Shown piece after piece: positions 54,254 through 62,413 of a stretch of 64,000 nucleotides of DNA. The notes beneath the pieces are model-generated. The model was not told where the DNA came from. It worked only from the letters and a program-made list of their open reading frames with translations, and ran no database searches. The first letter of the stretch is position 1. Each line of letters starts with the position of its first letter. The DNA is taken from positions 62,001-126,000 of the forward strand of contig JBJDYV010000020.1 in NCBI GenBank assembly GCA_051867655.1. The letters are read 5' to 3'. The stretch is from JAJPXI01 sp051867655 (GTDB taxonomy: Bacteria > Bacillota > Clostridia > Oscillospirales > Oscillospiraceae). Both the position numbers and the translations under genes were made by a program.

Positions 54254-55608
54254 ACCTGAATCAGCAGATCAAACAGGACAGCGGCTATGCCTGGGTCATG
54301 GCAAAGCTGGAACCGGCGTCCCCCTTTGGCGCGGCCCTGGCCCGGGAGCCGGAGTGGTACGGCCCCGGACGGGAAAAGGAGCTGCGCGGGGAGCTGGAGC
54401 GGGTAGAGCAGGTGCTCGCCTGGGATGACACCCACAGGGATGCCCTGATTCACCATCTGTCCCGGTTCCGGGACATCCGCAACTCCTTTGCCCGGTCGTA
54501 TAACGCGCCCATGGACGTGGTGGAGCTGTTTGAAGTGAAGCACTTCCTGCTTTGCCTGGAACGGCTGGCGGAGGAATATGCGCCCACACCTCTGTGCGGG
54601 GTGGAACTGGCGGCTATGGACGATGTGCTGGCTTTGCTGGATCCGAGCGGGCGAAAACTGCCGTCCTTCCACGTGGAGAACGCCTTTGATCCCGCATTGG
54701 AGCCCATTCGAGCCGAGAAGGCGCAGGTGGAACAGAAGCTGCGGGAAGACCGGACGGAAGAATTGCTGGCCCTTCGGGCCGAGCTGGCGCGGAAGGAGGA
54801 TGCCGCTGAGCTGGACGCCCGCCGCAGGCTGACGGCGGCGCTGCTGCGGAACAAGGAACGCTTTTTGGCGAATATGGAGGCGCTGGGACGGCTGGATCTG
54901 GTGCTGGCGAAGGCCAGGCTGGCCCGAATGTACGGCTGTGTGCGGCCGGTGATCGGCAGCGCGGTCAAGGCGGTCAAGATGACCCATCCCCAGGTGGCGC
55001 AGGCGCTGGGGGAAAAGGGACTGGAATTTACCCCTGTGGATCTGGAACTGGAGCGGGGAGCCACCGTGGTGACCGGCGCCAACATGGGCGGCAAGAGCGT
55101 TTCTCTGAAGACGATCACCCTGAACCTGCTGCTGATGCACACCGGCTTTTTCGTGTTTGCCAAAGGGATGACGGCGCCCTTGTTCCACAGCGTGGGACTG
55201 ATCGGAGCCGACGGCCAGTCGGTGGAACGCGGCCTGAGCTCCTTTGGCGCGGAAGTGAAGGAACTGGATGAGGTGCTGAAACGGGAGAAGGGAATGTTCT
55301 TTTTCCTGGCCCTGGATGAATTTGCCCGCGGCACCAATCCAGGAGAGGGTGCGGCGTTGGCCCGCGCACTGGTGAAATACTTGAACGCTCTCAACTGCGT
55401 GGCCATGCTCAGCACCCATTACGACGGCGTGGCGCAGGCCGCCGGGCGGCATTATCAGGTGGCCGGACTGGACGAGCAGGCACGAAAAATGGACTATCGG
55501 CTGGTCTTGACGGCTCCCGATGCGCCCTGTCCGCAGGACGCGTTGAAGGTGTGCCGTTTGCTGGGGTTGAGCGAAGATCTGATGACCGCCTTTCAGGAAA
55601 ATGGTTGA
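54250..55608 (+). CDS. kamC: Lysine 5,6-aminomutase reactivase ATPase KamC (MutS-like)
   Basis: The GTG at 54250 overlaps the kamB stop (GTGA) and is preceded by GGAGGGGGAAG; 452 residues. The C-terminal half is a MutS-type ATPase: Walker A TGANMGGKSVSLK near 277, Walker B FFLALDEFARGTNPGEG near 352, and STHYDG near 398. It lacks the MutS mismatch-recognition domain, so it is not a repair protein. With KamB it probably reactivates the B12-dependent KamDE. Confidence 0.85.
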   Translation: MNLNQQIKQDSGYAWVMAKLEPASPFGAALAREPEWYGPGREKELRGELERVEQVLAWDDTHRDALIHHLSRFRDIRNSFARSYNAPMDVVELFEVKHFLLCLERLAEEYAPTPLCGVELAAMDDVLALLDPSGRKLPSFHVENAFDPALEPIRAEKAQVEQKLREDRTEELLALRAELARKEDAAELDARRRLTAALLRNKERFLANMEALGRLDLVLAKARLARMYGCVRPVIGSAVKAVKMTHPQVAQALGEKGLEFTPVDLELERGATVVTGANMGGKSVSLKTITLNLLLMHTGFFVFAKGMTAPLFHSVGLIGADGQSVERGLSSFGAEVKELDEVLKREKGMFFFLALDEFARGTNPGEGAALARALVKYLNALNCVAMLSTHYDGVAQAAGRHYQVAGLDEQARKMDYRLVLTAPDAPCPQDALKVCRLLGLSEDLMTAFQENG

Positions 55609-55634
55609 CAGGGGCCTTGCTCGCAGAGTATAAT
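55605..55634 (+). promoter_or_regulatory. Strong promoter of the kal-kce-kdd-kamADE operon
   Basis: Perfect TTGACA (55605-55610), 18-bp spacer, perfect TATAAT (55629-55634). The -35 box overlaps the kamC stop codon. Transcription should start near 55641 and run straight into the lysine riboswitch, so control is expected at the RNA level. Confidence 0.85.
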
Positions 55635-55656
55635 ATTTCCTGTAAACAAGTTCATA

Positions 55657-55831
55657 TTGTGAATAGAGGCGCGGCAACTTGGGTAGCCATGTGATGATAA
55701 GAGCGGTCAGGCTCGATGTGTATGGTGAATGGGGTGGCCGCCGAAGGAGCGGGGAGCTGACTTAAACCGTATCCTGATCCGCAGGCCCAGAGCTTACGGA
55801 TTGTCATGGAAACATGAAGCGCTATTTATAT
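55657..55831 (+). ncRNA. Lysine riboswitch (L-box)
   Basis: The leader contains L-box landmarks in order: GAGGCGCGGCAACTT after the P1 5' strand, GGGTAGCCAT, ATGGTGAATGGGGT, the highly conserved GCCGCCGAAGG core near 55730-55750, and GTCATGGAAACATGAAGCGC closing into P1. P1 pairs about 55657-55666 (TTGTGAATAG) with 55822-55831 (CTATTTATAT). The P1 3' strand lies inside the 5' arm of the following terminator, so lysine binding should prevent termination. Upstream of lysine-degrading genes this ON logic makes sense. Fold not computed. Confidence 0.85.
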
Positions 55832-55866
55832 TTGTGCATACGCGCAAATATAAATAGCGTTTTTAT
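55820..55866 (+). terminator. Riboswitch-controlled terminator
   Basis: Fifteen perfect pairs (55820-55834 CGCTATTTATATTTG with 55845-55859) extended to 18 with a wobble and tight ATAC loop, followed by TTTTTATTG. The 5' arm contains the P1 3' strand of the lysine riboswitch, so the two structures exclude each other. Confidence 0.88.
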
Positions 55867-55966
55867 TGTTTGCGTGGGGCGCTGTTCGTTTTGCCGAAAA
55901 GGGGCGGAACGAACGGCATTTTTGCTTTTGTGATCAAACAATGAACATATACGGGAGGAAAAACAA

Positions 55967-56362
55967 ATGGAAAAGATGACTTCGATGATCCGGGTGCGCA
56001 TGGGCGCCGAGGACGCGCATTACGGCGGCAATCTGGTGGACGGAGCCCACATGCTCCACCTGTTCGGCGATGTGGCCACCGAGCTGCTGATCATCAGCGA
56101 CGGCGACGAAGGCCTGTTCTGCGCCTATGACAACGTGGAGTTTCTGGCTCCCGTCTACGCCGGTGACTTTATTGAGGCCGTAGGTGAGATCACCCACATG
56201 GGCAACACCTCCCGCAAGATGGTGTTCGAGGCCCGCAAGGTCATCGCGCCCCGCCCCGATGTAAATGAATCCGCCGCCGATGTGCTGGCCGAGCCCGTCG
56301 TGGTCTGCCGCGCGTCCGGCACCTGCGTGGTTCCCAAGAATAAGCAGAGAATCCCGCGCTGA
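55967..56362 (+). CDS. kal: 3-aminobutyryl-CoA ammonia-lyase
   Basis: 131 residues, hotdog fold typical of Kal: [24 protein letters not shown] (7-30), [27 protein letters not shown] near 50-75. In lysine fermentation it removes ammonia from L-3-aminobutyryl-CoA to give crotonyl-CoA, which feeds butyrate formation. ACGGGAGGAA precedes the start. First gene of the lysine-switched operon, 12 bases before kce. Confidence 0.93.
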   Translation: MEKMTSMIRVRMGAEDAHYGGNLVDGAHMLHLFGDVATELLIISDGDEGLFCAYDNVEFLAPVYAGDFIEAVGEITHMGNTSRKMVFEARKVIAPRPDVNESAADVLAEPVVVCRASGTCVVPKNKQRIPR

Positions 56363-56374
56363 GGGAGGCCGGTC

Positions 56375-57196
56375 ATGGAGAAATTGATCATCACCGCCGC
56401 CATCTGCGGCGCCGAGGTTACCAAGGAGCAGAATCCCGCCGTCCCCTACACGCTGGAAGAGATGGTGCGCGAGGCCAAAAGCGCCTACGACGCCGGCGCG
56501 GCGGTCATCCACGTCCATGTGCGCTGGGATGACGGCACCCCCACGCAGGACCGCGAGCGGTTCCGTGAAGTGATGGATGCCATCCGGTCAGCCTGCCCCG
56601 GCGTGATCCTGATTCCCTCCACGGGCGGCGCGGTGGGCATGACCCCTGAGGAGCGCCTGCAGCCCACCGAATTGATGCCCGAAATGGCTACTTTGGACTG
56701 CGGCACCTGCAACTTCGGCGACGACGTGTTTGTCAACGATATGCCCACCCTGCGCGCCTTCGGTCAGCGGATGTTGGAAAACAACATCAAGCCCGAATAC
56801 GAGTGCTTTGAGATCGGCCATGTGGAAACGGCGCTGGCTCTGGCGAAGAAGGGTCAGGCGCCCGGTGCGCCCATGCAGTTCAACTTTGTGCTGGGCGTAC
56901 CCGGCTGTACCCCCGCCACAGTGCCCGACCTGTGCTGGCTGGTCAGCCGCATCCCGTCCGGCTCCACCTGGACGGCCACCGGCATCGGCCGCAGCGCCTT
57001 TACCCTGGCTGCCGCCGCCATTGCCATGGGCGGTCACGTGCGTGTGGGCTTTGAGGATAACCTGAATCTGGCCCGCGGCGTCCCTGCCAAGTCCAACGGG
57101 GAACTGGTGGCCAAGGTAGTCCGAATCGCCAAAGAACTGGGCCGGGAGATCGCCACCCCCGATGAAGCCCGTAAGATTTTGAGCCTGAATCAATAG
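56375..57196 (+). CDS. kce: 3-keto-5-aminohexanoate cleavage enzyme
   Basis: 273-residue DUF849/BKACE TIM barrel. VIHVHVRWDDGTPTQD near 45-60 carries the His-x-His zinc site; GGHVRVGFEDNLN near 220 carries the conserved Glu. Kce converts 3-keto-5-aminohexanoate and acetyl-CoA to 3-aminobutyryl-CoA and acetoacetate. Between kal and kdd in the lysine cluster, so the specific name is well supported by context. Compare the longer family member at 49984. Confidence 0.95.
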   Translation: MEKLIITAAICGAEVTKEQNPAVPYTLEEMVREAKSAYDAGAAVIHVHVRWDDGTPTQDRERFREVMDAIRSACPGVILIPSTGGAVGMTPEERLQPTELMPEMATLDCGTCNFGDDVFVNDMPTLRAFGQRMLENNIKPEYECFEIGHVETALALAKKGQAPGAPMQFNFVLGVPGCTPATVPDLCWLVSRIPSGSTWTATGIGRSAFTLAAAAIAMGGHVRVGFEDNLNLARGVPAKSNGELVAKVVRIAKELGREIATPDEARKILSLNQ

Positions 57197-57225
57197 GAGG
57201 AACCAAATATATCAATAGGAGGAAC
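57189..57225 (+). repeat. Duplicated ribosome binding site between kce and kdd
   Basis: Direct repeat of ATCAATAGGAGGAAC (57189-57203 and 57211-57225). Both copies carry AGGAGG and both a TAG; the first overlaps the kce stop and the second sits 5 bases from the kdd ATG. A tandem duplication has created the spacing. Confidence 0.85.
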
Positions 57226-57230
57226 AAAAT

Positions 57231-58274
57231 ATGAAGAAAAAAGGTAACAAGTACGGTACGCACCGTGTGATCGAGCCCAAGGGCGTTCTGACCCAGGCCG
57301 CTTATAAGATCGACAACAACATGGACGAGATCTGGTCCAACGAGATTCTGTGCGATGTCAACGCCCTGAACATCGACTCGGCCTCCTTCACCCAAATCGC
57401 CGAGGCCTGCGGCCACGACAACGAGAAGATCGGCCAGATGATTCTGGACATCGTGGCCGAGCGCGGCAAGCAGCAGAACCCCGTCACCGGCTCCGGCGGC
57501 ATGTTCATGGGCAGAGTGGCCAAAATCGGCGACGATCTGAAGGGCAAGATCGACCTACAGGAGGGCGACCGCATCGCCAGCCTGGTGTCCCTGTCCCTGA
57601 CGCCGCTGAAGATCAACAAGATTCTGGCCATCCACCCCGAGATCGACCGCGTGGACGTGGAGGCTCAGGCCATTCTGTTTGAAAGCGGCATCTACGCCAA
57701 GCTGCCCGACGATATGCCCGAGCCCCTGGCTCTGGCCGCTCTGGATGTGGCCGGCGCCCCCGCCCAGGCCCGCAAGCTGCCCAAGGAGGGCGACAGCGTC
57801 CTGATTCTGGGCGCCAACGGCAAATCCGGCGTGCTGTGCGGCTATGAGGCCTTGAAGAAGGTCGGCCCCAAGGGCAAGGTGGTGGGCGTGGTTCGCAACC
57901 CGGCTCAGGTGGCAGGCTTGATCGAACTGGGCGTGTACACCGACGTGGTGGTGGCCGACTGCACCAAGCCCGTGGAGGTCATGGAGGCCGCGCTGGCTGC
58001 CAACGGCGGCGAGGAGTACGATATCTCCATCTGCTGCGTGAACATCGAAAGCTGCGAAATGTCCGCCATTCTCCCCGTCCGGGACGGCGGCTTGGTCTAT
58101 TTCTTCTCCATGGCCACCTCCTTCACCAAGGCCGCCCTGGGCGCCGAGGGCATTGGCAAGGACGTGACCATGATCGTGGGCAACGGCTACACCAAGGATC
58201 ACGCCGACATTACCCTGAACGTCCTGCGGGAAAATCCCAAGCTGCGCAAGCTGTTTGAGGAAAAGTACGTCTGA
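57231..58274 (+). CDS. kdd: L-erythro-3,5-diaminohexanoate dehydrogenase
   Basis: 347 residues with an NAD-binding turn LILGANGKSG near 187 and the family N-terminus KGNKYGTHRVIEPKGVLTQAA. Kdd oxidatively deaminates 3,5-diaminohexanoate to 3-keto-5-aminohexanoate with NAD+. It feeds Kce encoded just upstream. The second of two tandem AGGAGG sites is correctly spaced for its ATG. Confidence 0.95.
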   Translation: MKKKGNKYGTHRVIEPKGVLTQAAYKIDNNMDEIWSNEILCDVNALNIDSASFTQIAEACGHDNEKIGQMILDIVAERGKQQNPVTGSGGMFMGRVAKIGDDLKGKIDLQEGDRIASLVSLSLTPLKINKILAIHPEIDRVDVEAQAILFESGIYAKLPDDMPEPLALAALDVAGAPAQARKLPKEGDSVLILGANGKSGVLCGYEALKKVGPKGKVVGVVRNPAQVAGLIELGVYTDVVVADCTKPVEVMEAALAANGGEEYDISICCVNIESCEMSAILPVRDGGLVYFFSMATSFTKAALGAEGIGKDVTMIVGNGYTKDHADITLNVLRENPKLRKLFEEKYV

Positions 58275-58291
58275 AAGGAGGAGGGGACGGG

Positions 58292-59539
58292 ATGAACAAA
58301 TCCAGACGGCATATTTTGTTCCCCGGTGTCGCCGATGAACAGTGGAACGACTGGCACTGGCAGGTGTCCCACCGTGTCGAGACGCTGGAGGACCTGAAAA
58401 AGTACATCGCACTCACTCCCGAGGAAGAGGAGGGCGTCAAGGTCTGCCTGAACACCCTGCGCATGGCCATCACCCCCTATTACCTGTCCCTGATCGACCC
58501 CGAGGATCCCTATGACCCTGTTCGGCGTCAGGCCGTCCCCACCGCCGCCGAGCTGCACCGGTCGGAGGCCGATCTGGAGGACCCGCTCCATGAGGATGCC
58601 GATTCCCCCGCGCCCGGTCTGACGCACCGCTATCCCGACCGTGTGCTGCTGTTGATTACCGACCAGTGCGCCATGTACTGCCGCCACTGCACCCGCCGCC
58701 GCTTCGCCGGACAGAAGGACACCGGCCTGCCGGCGGATCAGATCGACCGGGCCATCGACTACATCGCCGCCCATCCCGAGGTCCGGGACGTGCTGCTGTC
58801 CGGCGGCGACGCCCTGCTCATGAGCGACGAGCAGCTGGAGTACATCATCCGAAAGCTGCGCGCAATCCCCCACGTGGAGATCGTGCGCATCGGTTCCCGC
58901 ACGCCCGTGGTCTGCCCCCAGCGCATCACCCCCGAGCTGTGCGCCATGCTGAAGAAGTACCATCCCATCTGGCTGAACACCCACTTCAACCACCCCAACG
59001 AGATCACCGCCGAGTCCGCGGCCGCCTGCGCCATGCTGGCCGATGCCGGAATCCCTTTGGGCAACCAGAGCGTGCTGCTGGCCGGCGTCAATGACTGCGT
59101 CCATGTGATGAAGAATCTGGTGCATGAACTGGTGAAGATCCGCGTGCGCCCCTATTACATCTATCAGTGCGACCTGTCCATGGGTCTGGAGCACTTCCGC
59201 ACCCCCGTGTCCAAGGGCATTGAGATCATCGAGGCTCTGCGCGGCCATACCTCCGGCTTCTGTGTGCCCACCTTCGTGGTGGACGCTCCGGGCGGCGGCG
59301 GCAAGACCCCTGTTATGCCCGATTACGTCATCTCTCAGGCCACCAACAAGATCATCCTGCGCAATTACGAAGGTGTCATCACCACCTACACGGAGCCAAA
59401 GCATTATACGGAAACCTGTCATTGCGAGGTGTGCAGCGGCAGGAAAAAGACCAACCTGATGGGCGTGGCCGCCCTGGAACAGGGCCTGATGATGAACATG
59501 GAGCCCGCCAATCTGGAACGCCACAAGCGCGAGATGTGA
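58292..59539 (+). CDS. kamA: L-lysine 2,3-aminomutase
   Basis: 415 residues, radical-SAM and PLP enzyme. The 4Fe-4S motif is CAMYCRHC near 126-133 followed by TRRRF; LLSGGDALLM near 170 contributes to SAM binding; DAPGGGGKTPV near 331 holds the PLP-lysine; C-terminal zinc-type cysteines are CHCEVC near 373. It turns L-lysine into L-beta-lysine, the entry step of the pathway. Confidence 0.96.
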   Translation: MNKSRRHILFPGVADEQWNDWHWQVSHRVETLEDLKKYIALTPEEEEGVKVCLNTLRMAITPYYLSLIDPEDPYDPVRRQAVPTAAELHRSEADLEDPLHEDADSPAPGLTHRYPDRVLLLITDQCAMYCRHCTRRRFAGQKDTGLPADQIDRAIDYIAAHPEVRDVLLSGGDALLMSDEQLEYIIRKLRAIPHVEIVRIGSRTPVVCPQRITPELCAMLKKYHPIWLNTHFNHPNEITAESAAACAMLADAGIPLGNQSVLLAGVNDCVHVMKNLVHELVKIRVRPYYIYQCDLSMGLEHFRTPVSKGIEIIEALRGHTSGFCVPTFVVDAPGGGGKTPVMPDYVISQATNKIILRNYEGVITTYTEPKHYTETCHCEVCSGRKKTNLMGVAALEQGLMMNMEPANLERHKREM

Positions 59540-59547
59540 GGTGCGGC

Positions 59548-61107
59548 ATGGAATCCAAACTGAATTTGAATTTTGAACTGGTGGAGAAGGCCCGTGCCCA
59601 CGCATCCAAAGTGGCCGACGACACCCAGCGGTTCATCGACCGCCACACCACCGTGGCGGTGGAGCGCACCGTCTGCCGCCTGCTGGGCATGGATGGAGTC
59701 AACGACTTTGAAGTGCCTCTGCCCAACGTGGTGGTGGACCATCTGGCGGACAAGGGCGCGCTGGCTCAGGGCGCGGCCTTCTGGATCGGAAACGCCATGG
59801 CGGAAACAGGGAAGAGCCCGCAGTCCATTGCCGGGGATGTGGCCGCCGGGCTGGACCTGACCTCCCTGACCGTCCACAGTGACGAGGAGATTCGGGCGGC
59901 TCTGGCTCCTGTGGTGCAGGACGCCCTGGAGAAGATCACCGCCCGCCGCAAGCGCCGCGAGGATTTTCTGGCTGAACACGGCGACAAGGAAGGCCCCTGG
60001 ATCTATCTGATCGTGGCCACGGGCAACATCTATGAGGACATCGTGCAGGCCACCGCCGCCGCCCGCCAGGGCGCCGACGTCATCGCCGTCATCCGCACCA
60101 CCGGCCAGTCCCTGCTGGACTATGTGCCCTACGGCCCCACCACCGAAGGCTTTGGCGGTACCTACGCCACCCAGGAGAACTTCCGCCTGATGCGCGCCGC
60201 CCTGGACGAGGTGGGCGAGGAGCTGGGCCGCTACATCCGCCTGTGCAACTACTGCTCCGGGCTGTGCATGCCTGAGATCGCCGCCATGGGCGCGTTCGAG
60301 GGCCTGGATGTGATGCTCAACGACGCCTTGTACGGCATTCTGTTCCGCGACATCAACATGCAGCGCACCCTGGTGGATCAGAACTTCTCCCGAGCCATCA
60401 ATGCCTACGCCGGCGTGGTCATCAACACCGGCGAGGACAATTACCTGACCACAGCCGACGCCGTGGAGGAGGCCCACACCGTGCTGGCCTCCCAGTTTCT
60501 GAACGAGCAGTTCGCGCTGCGTGCCGGTCTGCCCAAGAGCCAGATGGGTCTGGGTCACGCCTTTGAGATCGATCCCGCTGTGGAAAATGGGTTCCTGTAT
60601 GAGCTGGCACAGGCTGAAATGGCCCGCGAGATCTTCCCCGAGGCGCCCCTGAAGTATATGCCTCCCACCAAGTTTATGACGGGCAATGTCTTCCGCGGCC
60701 ATGTGCAGGATGCCCTGTTCAACATGGTCACCATTCTGACCGGTCAGAAGATCCACCTGCTGGGCATGATGACCGAGGCCATCCACACCCCCTTCCTGTC
60801 CGACCGTTTTCTGGCCATCCAGAACGCCCAGTACATCTTCACCACCATGAAGGATCTGGGCAGCGAGATCGTCTTTAAGGACGGCGGAATCATGCAGAAG
60901 CGTGCCAACGAAGTGCTGACCAAGGCCACCGAGCTGCTGGCTGAGATCGAGCGCCTGGGCCTGTTTGAAACGCTGGAACGCGGCATCTTTGCCGACATCA
61001 AGCGGCCCCGGGACGGCGGCAAGGGCCTGGACGGCGTGTTCCAAAAGGCACCCGGCTATCTCAATCCCTTCCTGGAGCCCATGAAGAAAGGAGGCGCAGC
61101 GCAATGA
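59548..61107 (+). CDS. kamD: Beta-lysine 5,6-aminomutase alpha subunit
   Basis: The ATG at 59548 (519 residues, GAGGTG upstream) is the correct start; the longer frame overlaps kamA. It is the TIM-barrel subunit: TTGQSLLDYVPYGPTTEGFGGTYATQENFRLMR near 195-225 is highly characteristic of KamD/OraE-type aminomutases. With KamE it uses adenosylcobalamin and PLP to move the 6-amino group of beta-lysine to C5. It overlaps kamE by 4 bases. Confidence 0.96.
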   Translation: MESKLNLNFELVEKARAHASKVADDTQRFIDRHTTVAVERTVCRLLGMDGVNDFEVPLPNVVVDHLADKGALAQGAAFWIGNAMAETGKSPQSIAGDVAAGLDLTSLTVHSDEEIRAALAPVVQDALEKITARRKRREDFLAEHGDKEGPWIYLIVATGNIYEDIVQATAAARQGADVIAVIRTTGQSLLDYVPYGPTTEGFGGTYATQENFRLMRAALDEVGEELGRYIRLCNYCSGLCMPEIAAMGAFEGLDVMLNDALYGILFRDINMQRTLVDQNFSRAINAYAGVVINTGEDNYLTTADAVEEAHTVLASQFLNEQFALRAGLPKSQMGLGHAFEIDPAVENGFLYELAQAEMAREIFPEAPLKYMPPTKFMTGNVFRGHVQDALFNMVTILTGQKIHLLGMMTEAIHTPFLSDRFLAIQNAQYIFTTMKDLGSEIVFKDGGIMQKRANEVLTKATELLAEIERLGLFETLERGIFADIKRPRDGGKGLDGVFQKAPGYLNPFLEPMKKGGAAQ

Positions 61108-61895
61108 GCAGCGGACTGTATCAGATTCGGGACAGCAGTCTCGACACGACCCTTGACCTGACCAGGCTGCGCCCCTACGGCGACACCATGAACGACGGCA
61201 AGGTGCAGCTGTCCTTCACCCTGCCGGTGAAGGACGATGACCGCGGCGCGGCGGCTGCCGTTCATCTGGCCCAAAAGATGGGCCTGACCGACCCCAATGT
61301 GGCACTGCGCCAGAAGCTGGACGAGGAGTTCACCTTCTACGTGGTCTATGGCTCGGTGTCTCACAGCGTCAACTACGAGGAGATCGAGGTCATGACCGTG
61401 GCTGACGGCGCCATGGAGATGGAGGAGACCAACGACTACATCCGCACACATATCGGCCGCAAGGTGGTCGTGGTGGGCGCCTCCACCGGAACCGACGCCC
61501 ACACCGTGGGTATTGACGCCATCATGAACCAGAAGGGCTTTGCCGGACACTACGGCCTGGAGCGCTACACCATGGTGGAGGCCCACAATCTGGGCGCTCA
61601 GGTGCCCAACGAGGAATTTGTGCGCAAGGCGCGGGAGTGGAACGCCGACGTGCTGCTGGTGTCCCAGACGGTGACGCAAAAGGACGTCCACGTGCGGAAT
61701 CTGACCGAGCTGATCGAACTGTGCGAGGCCGAGGGCATCCGCGAAAAGGTGATCCTTTGCTGCGGCGGCGCCCGTATCACCCACGCGCTGGCCAAGGAAC
61801 TGGGATATGACGCCGGGTTCGGCGCCGGTACCTATGCCGACGACGTGATCACCTACGCTGTGAAGGAAATGGCCCGCCGCATGGGCCGCGAATAG
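61104..61895 (+). CDS. kamE: Beta-lysine 5,6-aminomutase beta subunit (B12/PLP)
   Basis: 263 residues. The cobalamin motif is TDAHTVGID with His133, and Lys144 follows in MNQKG; these coincide with the B12-ligand His133 and PLP-lysine Lys144 of the clostridial enzyme. GAQVPNEEFVRKA near 170 and VILCCGGARITHALAKELGYDAGFG near 215 complete the Rossmann domain. Last gene of the lysine operon. Confidence 0.96.
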   Translation: MSSGLYQIRDSSLDTTLDLTRLRPYGDTMNDGKVQLSFTLPVKDDDRGAAAAVHLAQKMGLTDPNVALRQKLDEEFTFYVVYGSVSHSVNYEEIEVMTVADGAMEMEETNDYIRTHIGRKVVVVGASTGTDAHTVGIDAIMNQKGFAGHYGLERYTMVEAHNLGAQVPNEEFVRKAREWNADVLLVSQTVTQKDVHVRNLTELIELCEAEGIREKVILCCGGARITHALAKELGYDAGFGAGTYADDVITYAVKEMARRMGRE

Positions 61896-62028
61896 GCAAT
61901 ACAGGGGAGGGAACCGGTCGGTTCCCCCTGCTCGTTAAGGAAATGTAGGTTCCCTCCCGCCTGTTAAGAAAAGTTCTTTACAAGGGGCGGGTGGGGGTGT
62001 ATAATGACCACATTATTAAATTCAAAAA

Positions 62029-62104
62029 TGTACCTGTAGCGCAGTTGGGAGCGCGTTCGATTCGCATCCGAGCGGTCGAAGGTTCGAATCTCTTCGTGTC
62101 CACC
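62029..62104 (+). pseudogene. Degenerate tRNA-like sequence (Ala-CGC-like)
   Basis: A D-arm (GCGCAGTTGGGAGCGC), an anticodon loop TTCGCAT with weakened stem, and a T-arm GAAGG-TTCGAAT-CTCTTC are readable in the right order. However, the acceptor strands do not pair (GTACCTG against GTGTCCA), the T-stem has an extra base, and the anticodon stem has mismatches. Probably a decayed or recombined tRNA gene rather than a working one. Confidence 0.5.
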
Positions 62105-62193
62105 CCAAAGAAAGACCCGTAAAAGGCCGGTGTTCGAAAAACAGTGTTAGCCAATAACACAAAAGGAGCACTGTCAAATATGATTGGTCAACA

Positions 62194-62240
62194 AAAAACA
62201 CGCCATGTTCAGCTCCAAAGACGGGGCGTGGCGTGTTTTT
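62194..62240 (+). terminator. Terminator after the lysine operon
   Basis: Perfect 12-bp arms AAAAACACGCCA (62194-62205) and complement (62229-62240), ending in five T residues. It separates the lysine operon from the LD-carboxypeptidase-like gene. Confidence 0.8.
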
Positions 62241-62413
62241 CTGCTTATTTGTGCTTCTGATTTCCTTTCCCCTGCGGCTGGTACGGTACCGCAGCAGGTA
62301 TGGGAAAAGGATTATGGTCAGCCTGGCTGCCGTGTGCATAGCATTAGCGGCACTCACTGTGCTCTGCATTAAGCTGAACCGGCGAAAGCTGCGAGCTGCC
62401 TGGAGGAGGGAGA

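Noticed and set aside
54250..55608. MutS DNA mismatch-repair protein
   Set aside because: Only the ATPase part is MutS-like; the mismatch-recognition domain is absent and the kamB and lysine-cluster context fits KamC.
54160..55677. Minus-strand open frame opposite kamC, running into the riboswitch leader
   Set aside because: Gln/His-rich shadow without domain or ribosome site; KamC on the plus strand has clear Walker motifs.
55641..55866. Cobalamin riboswitch before the B12-dependent aminomutase operon
   Set aside because: The conserved cobalamin-box sequence is not visible, whereas L-box landmarks (GCCGAAGG core, AGGCGC start) are in the right order.
58199..59605. Minus-strand open frame opposite kamA
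   Set aside because: Shadow frame; kamA motifs are unambiguous on the plus strand.
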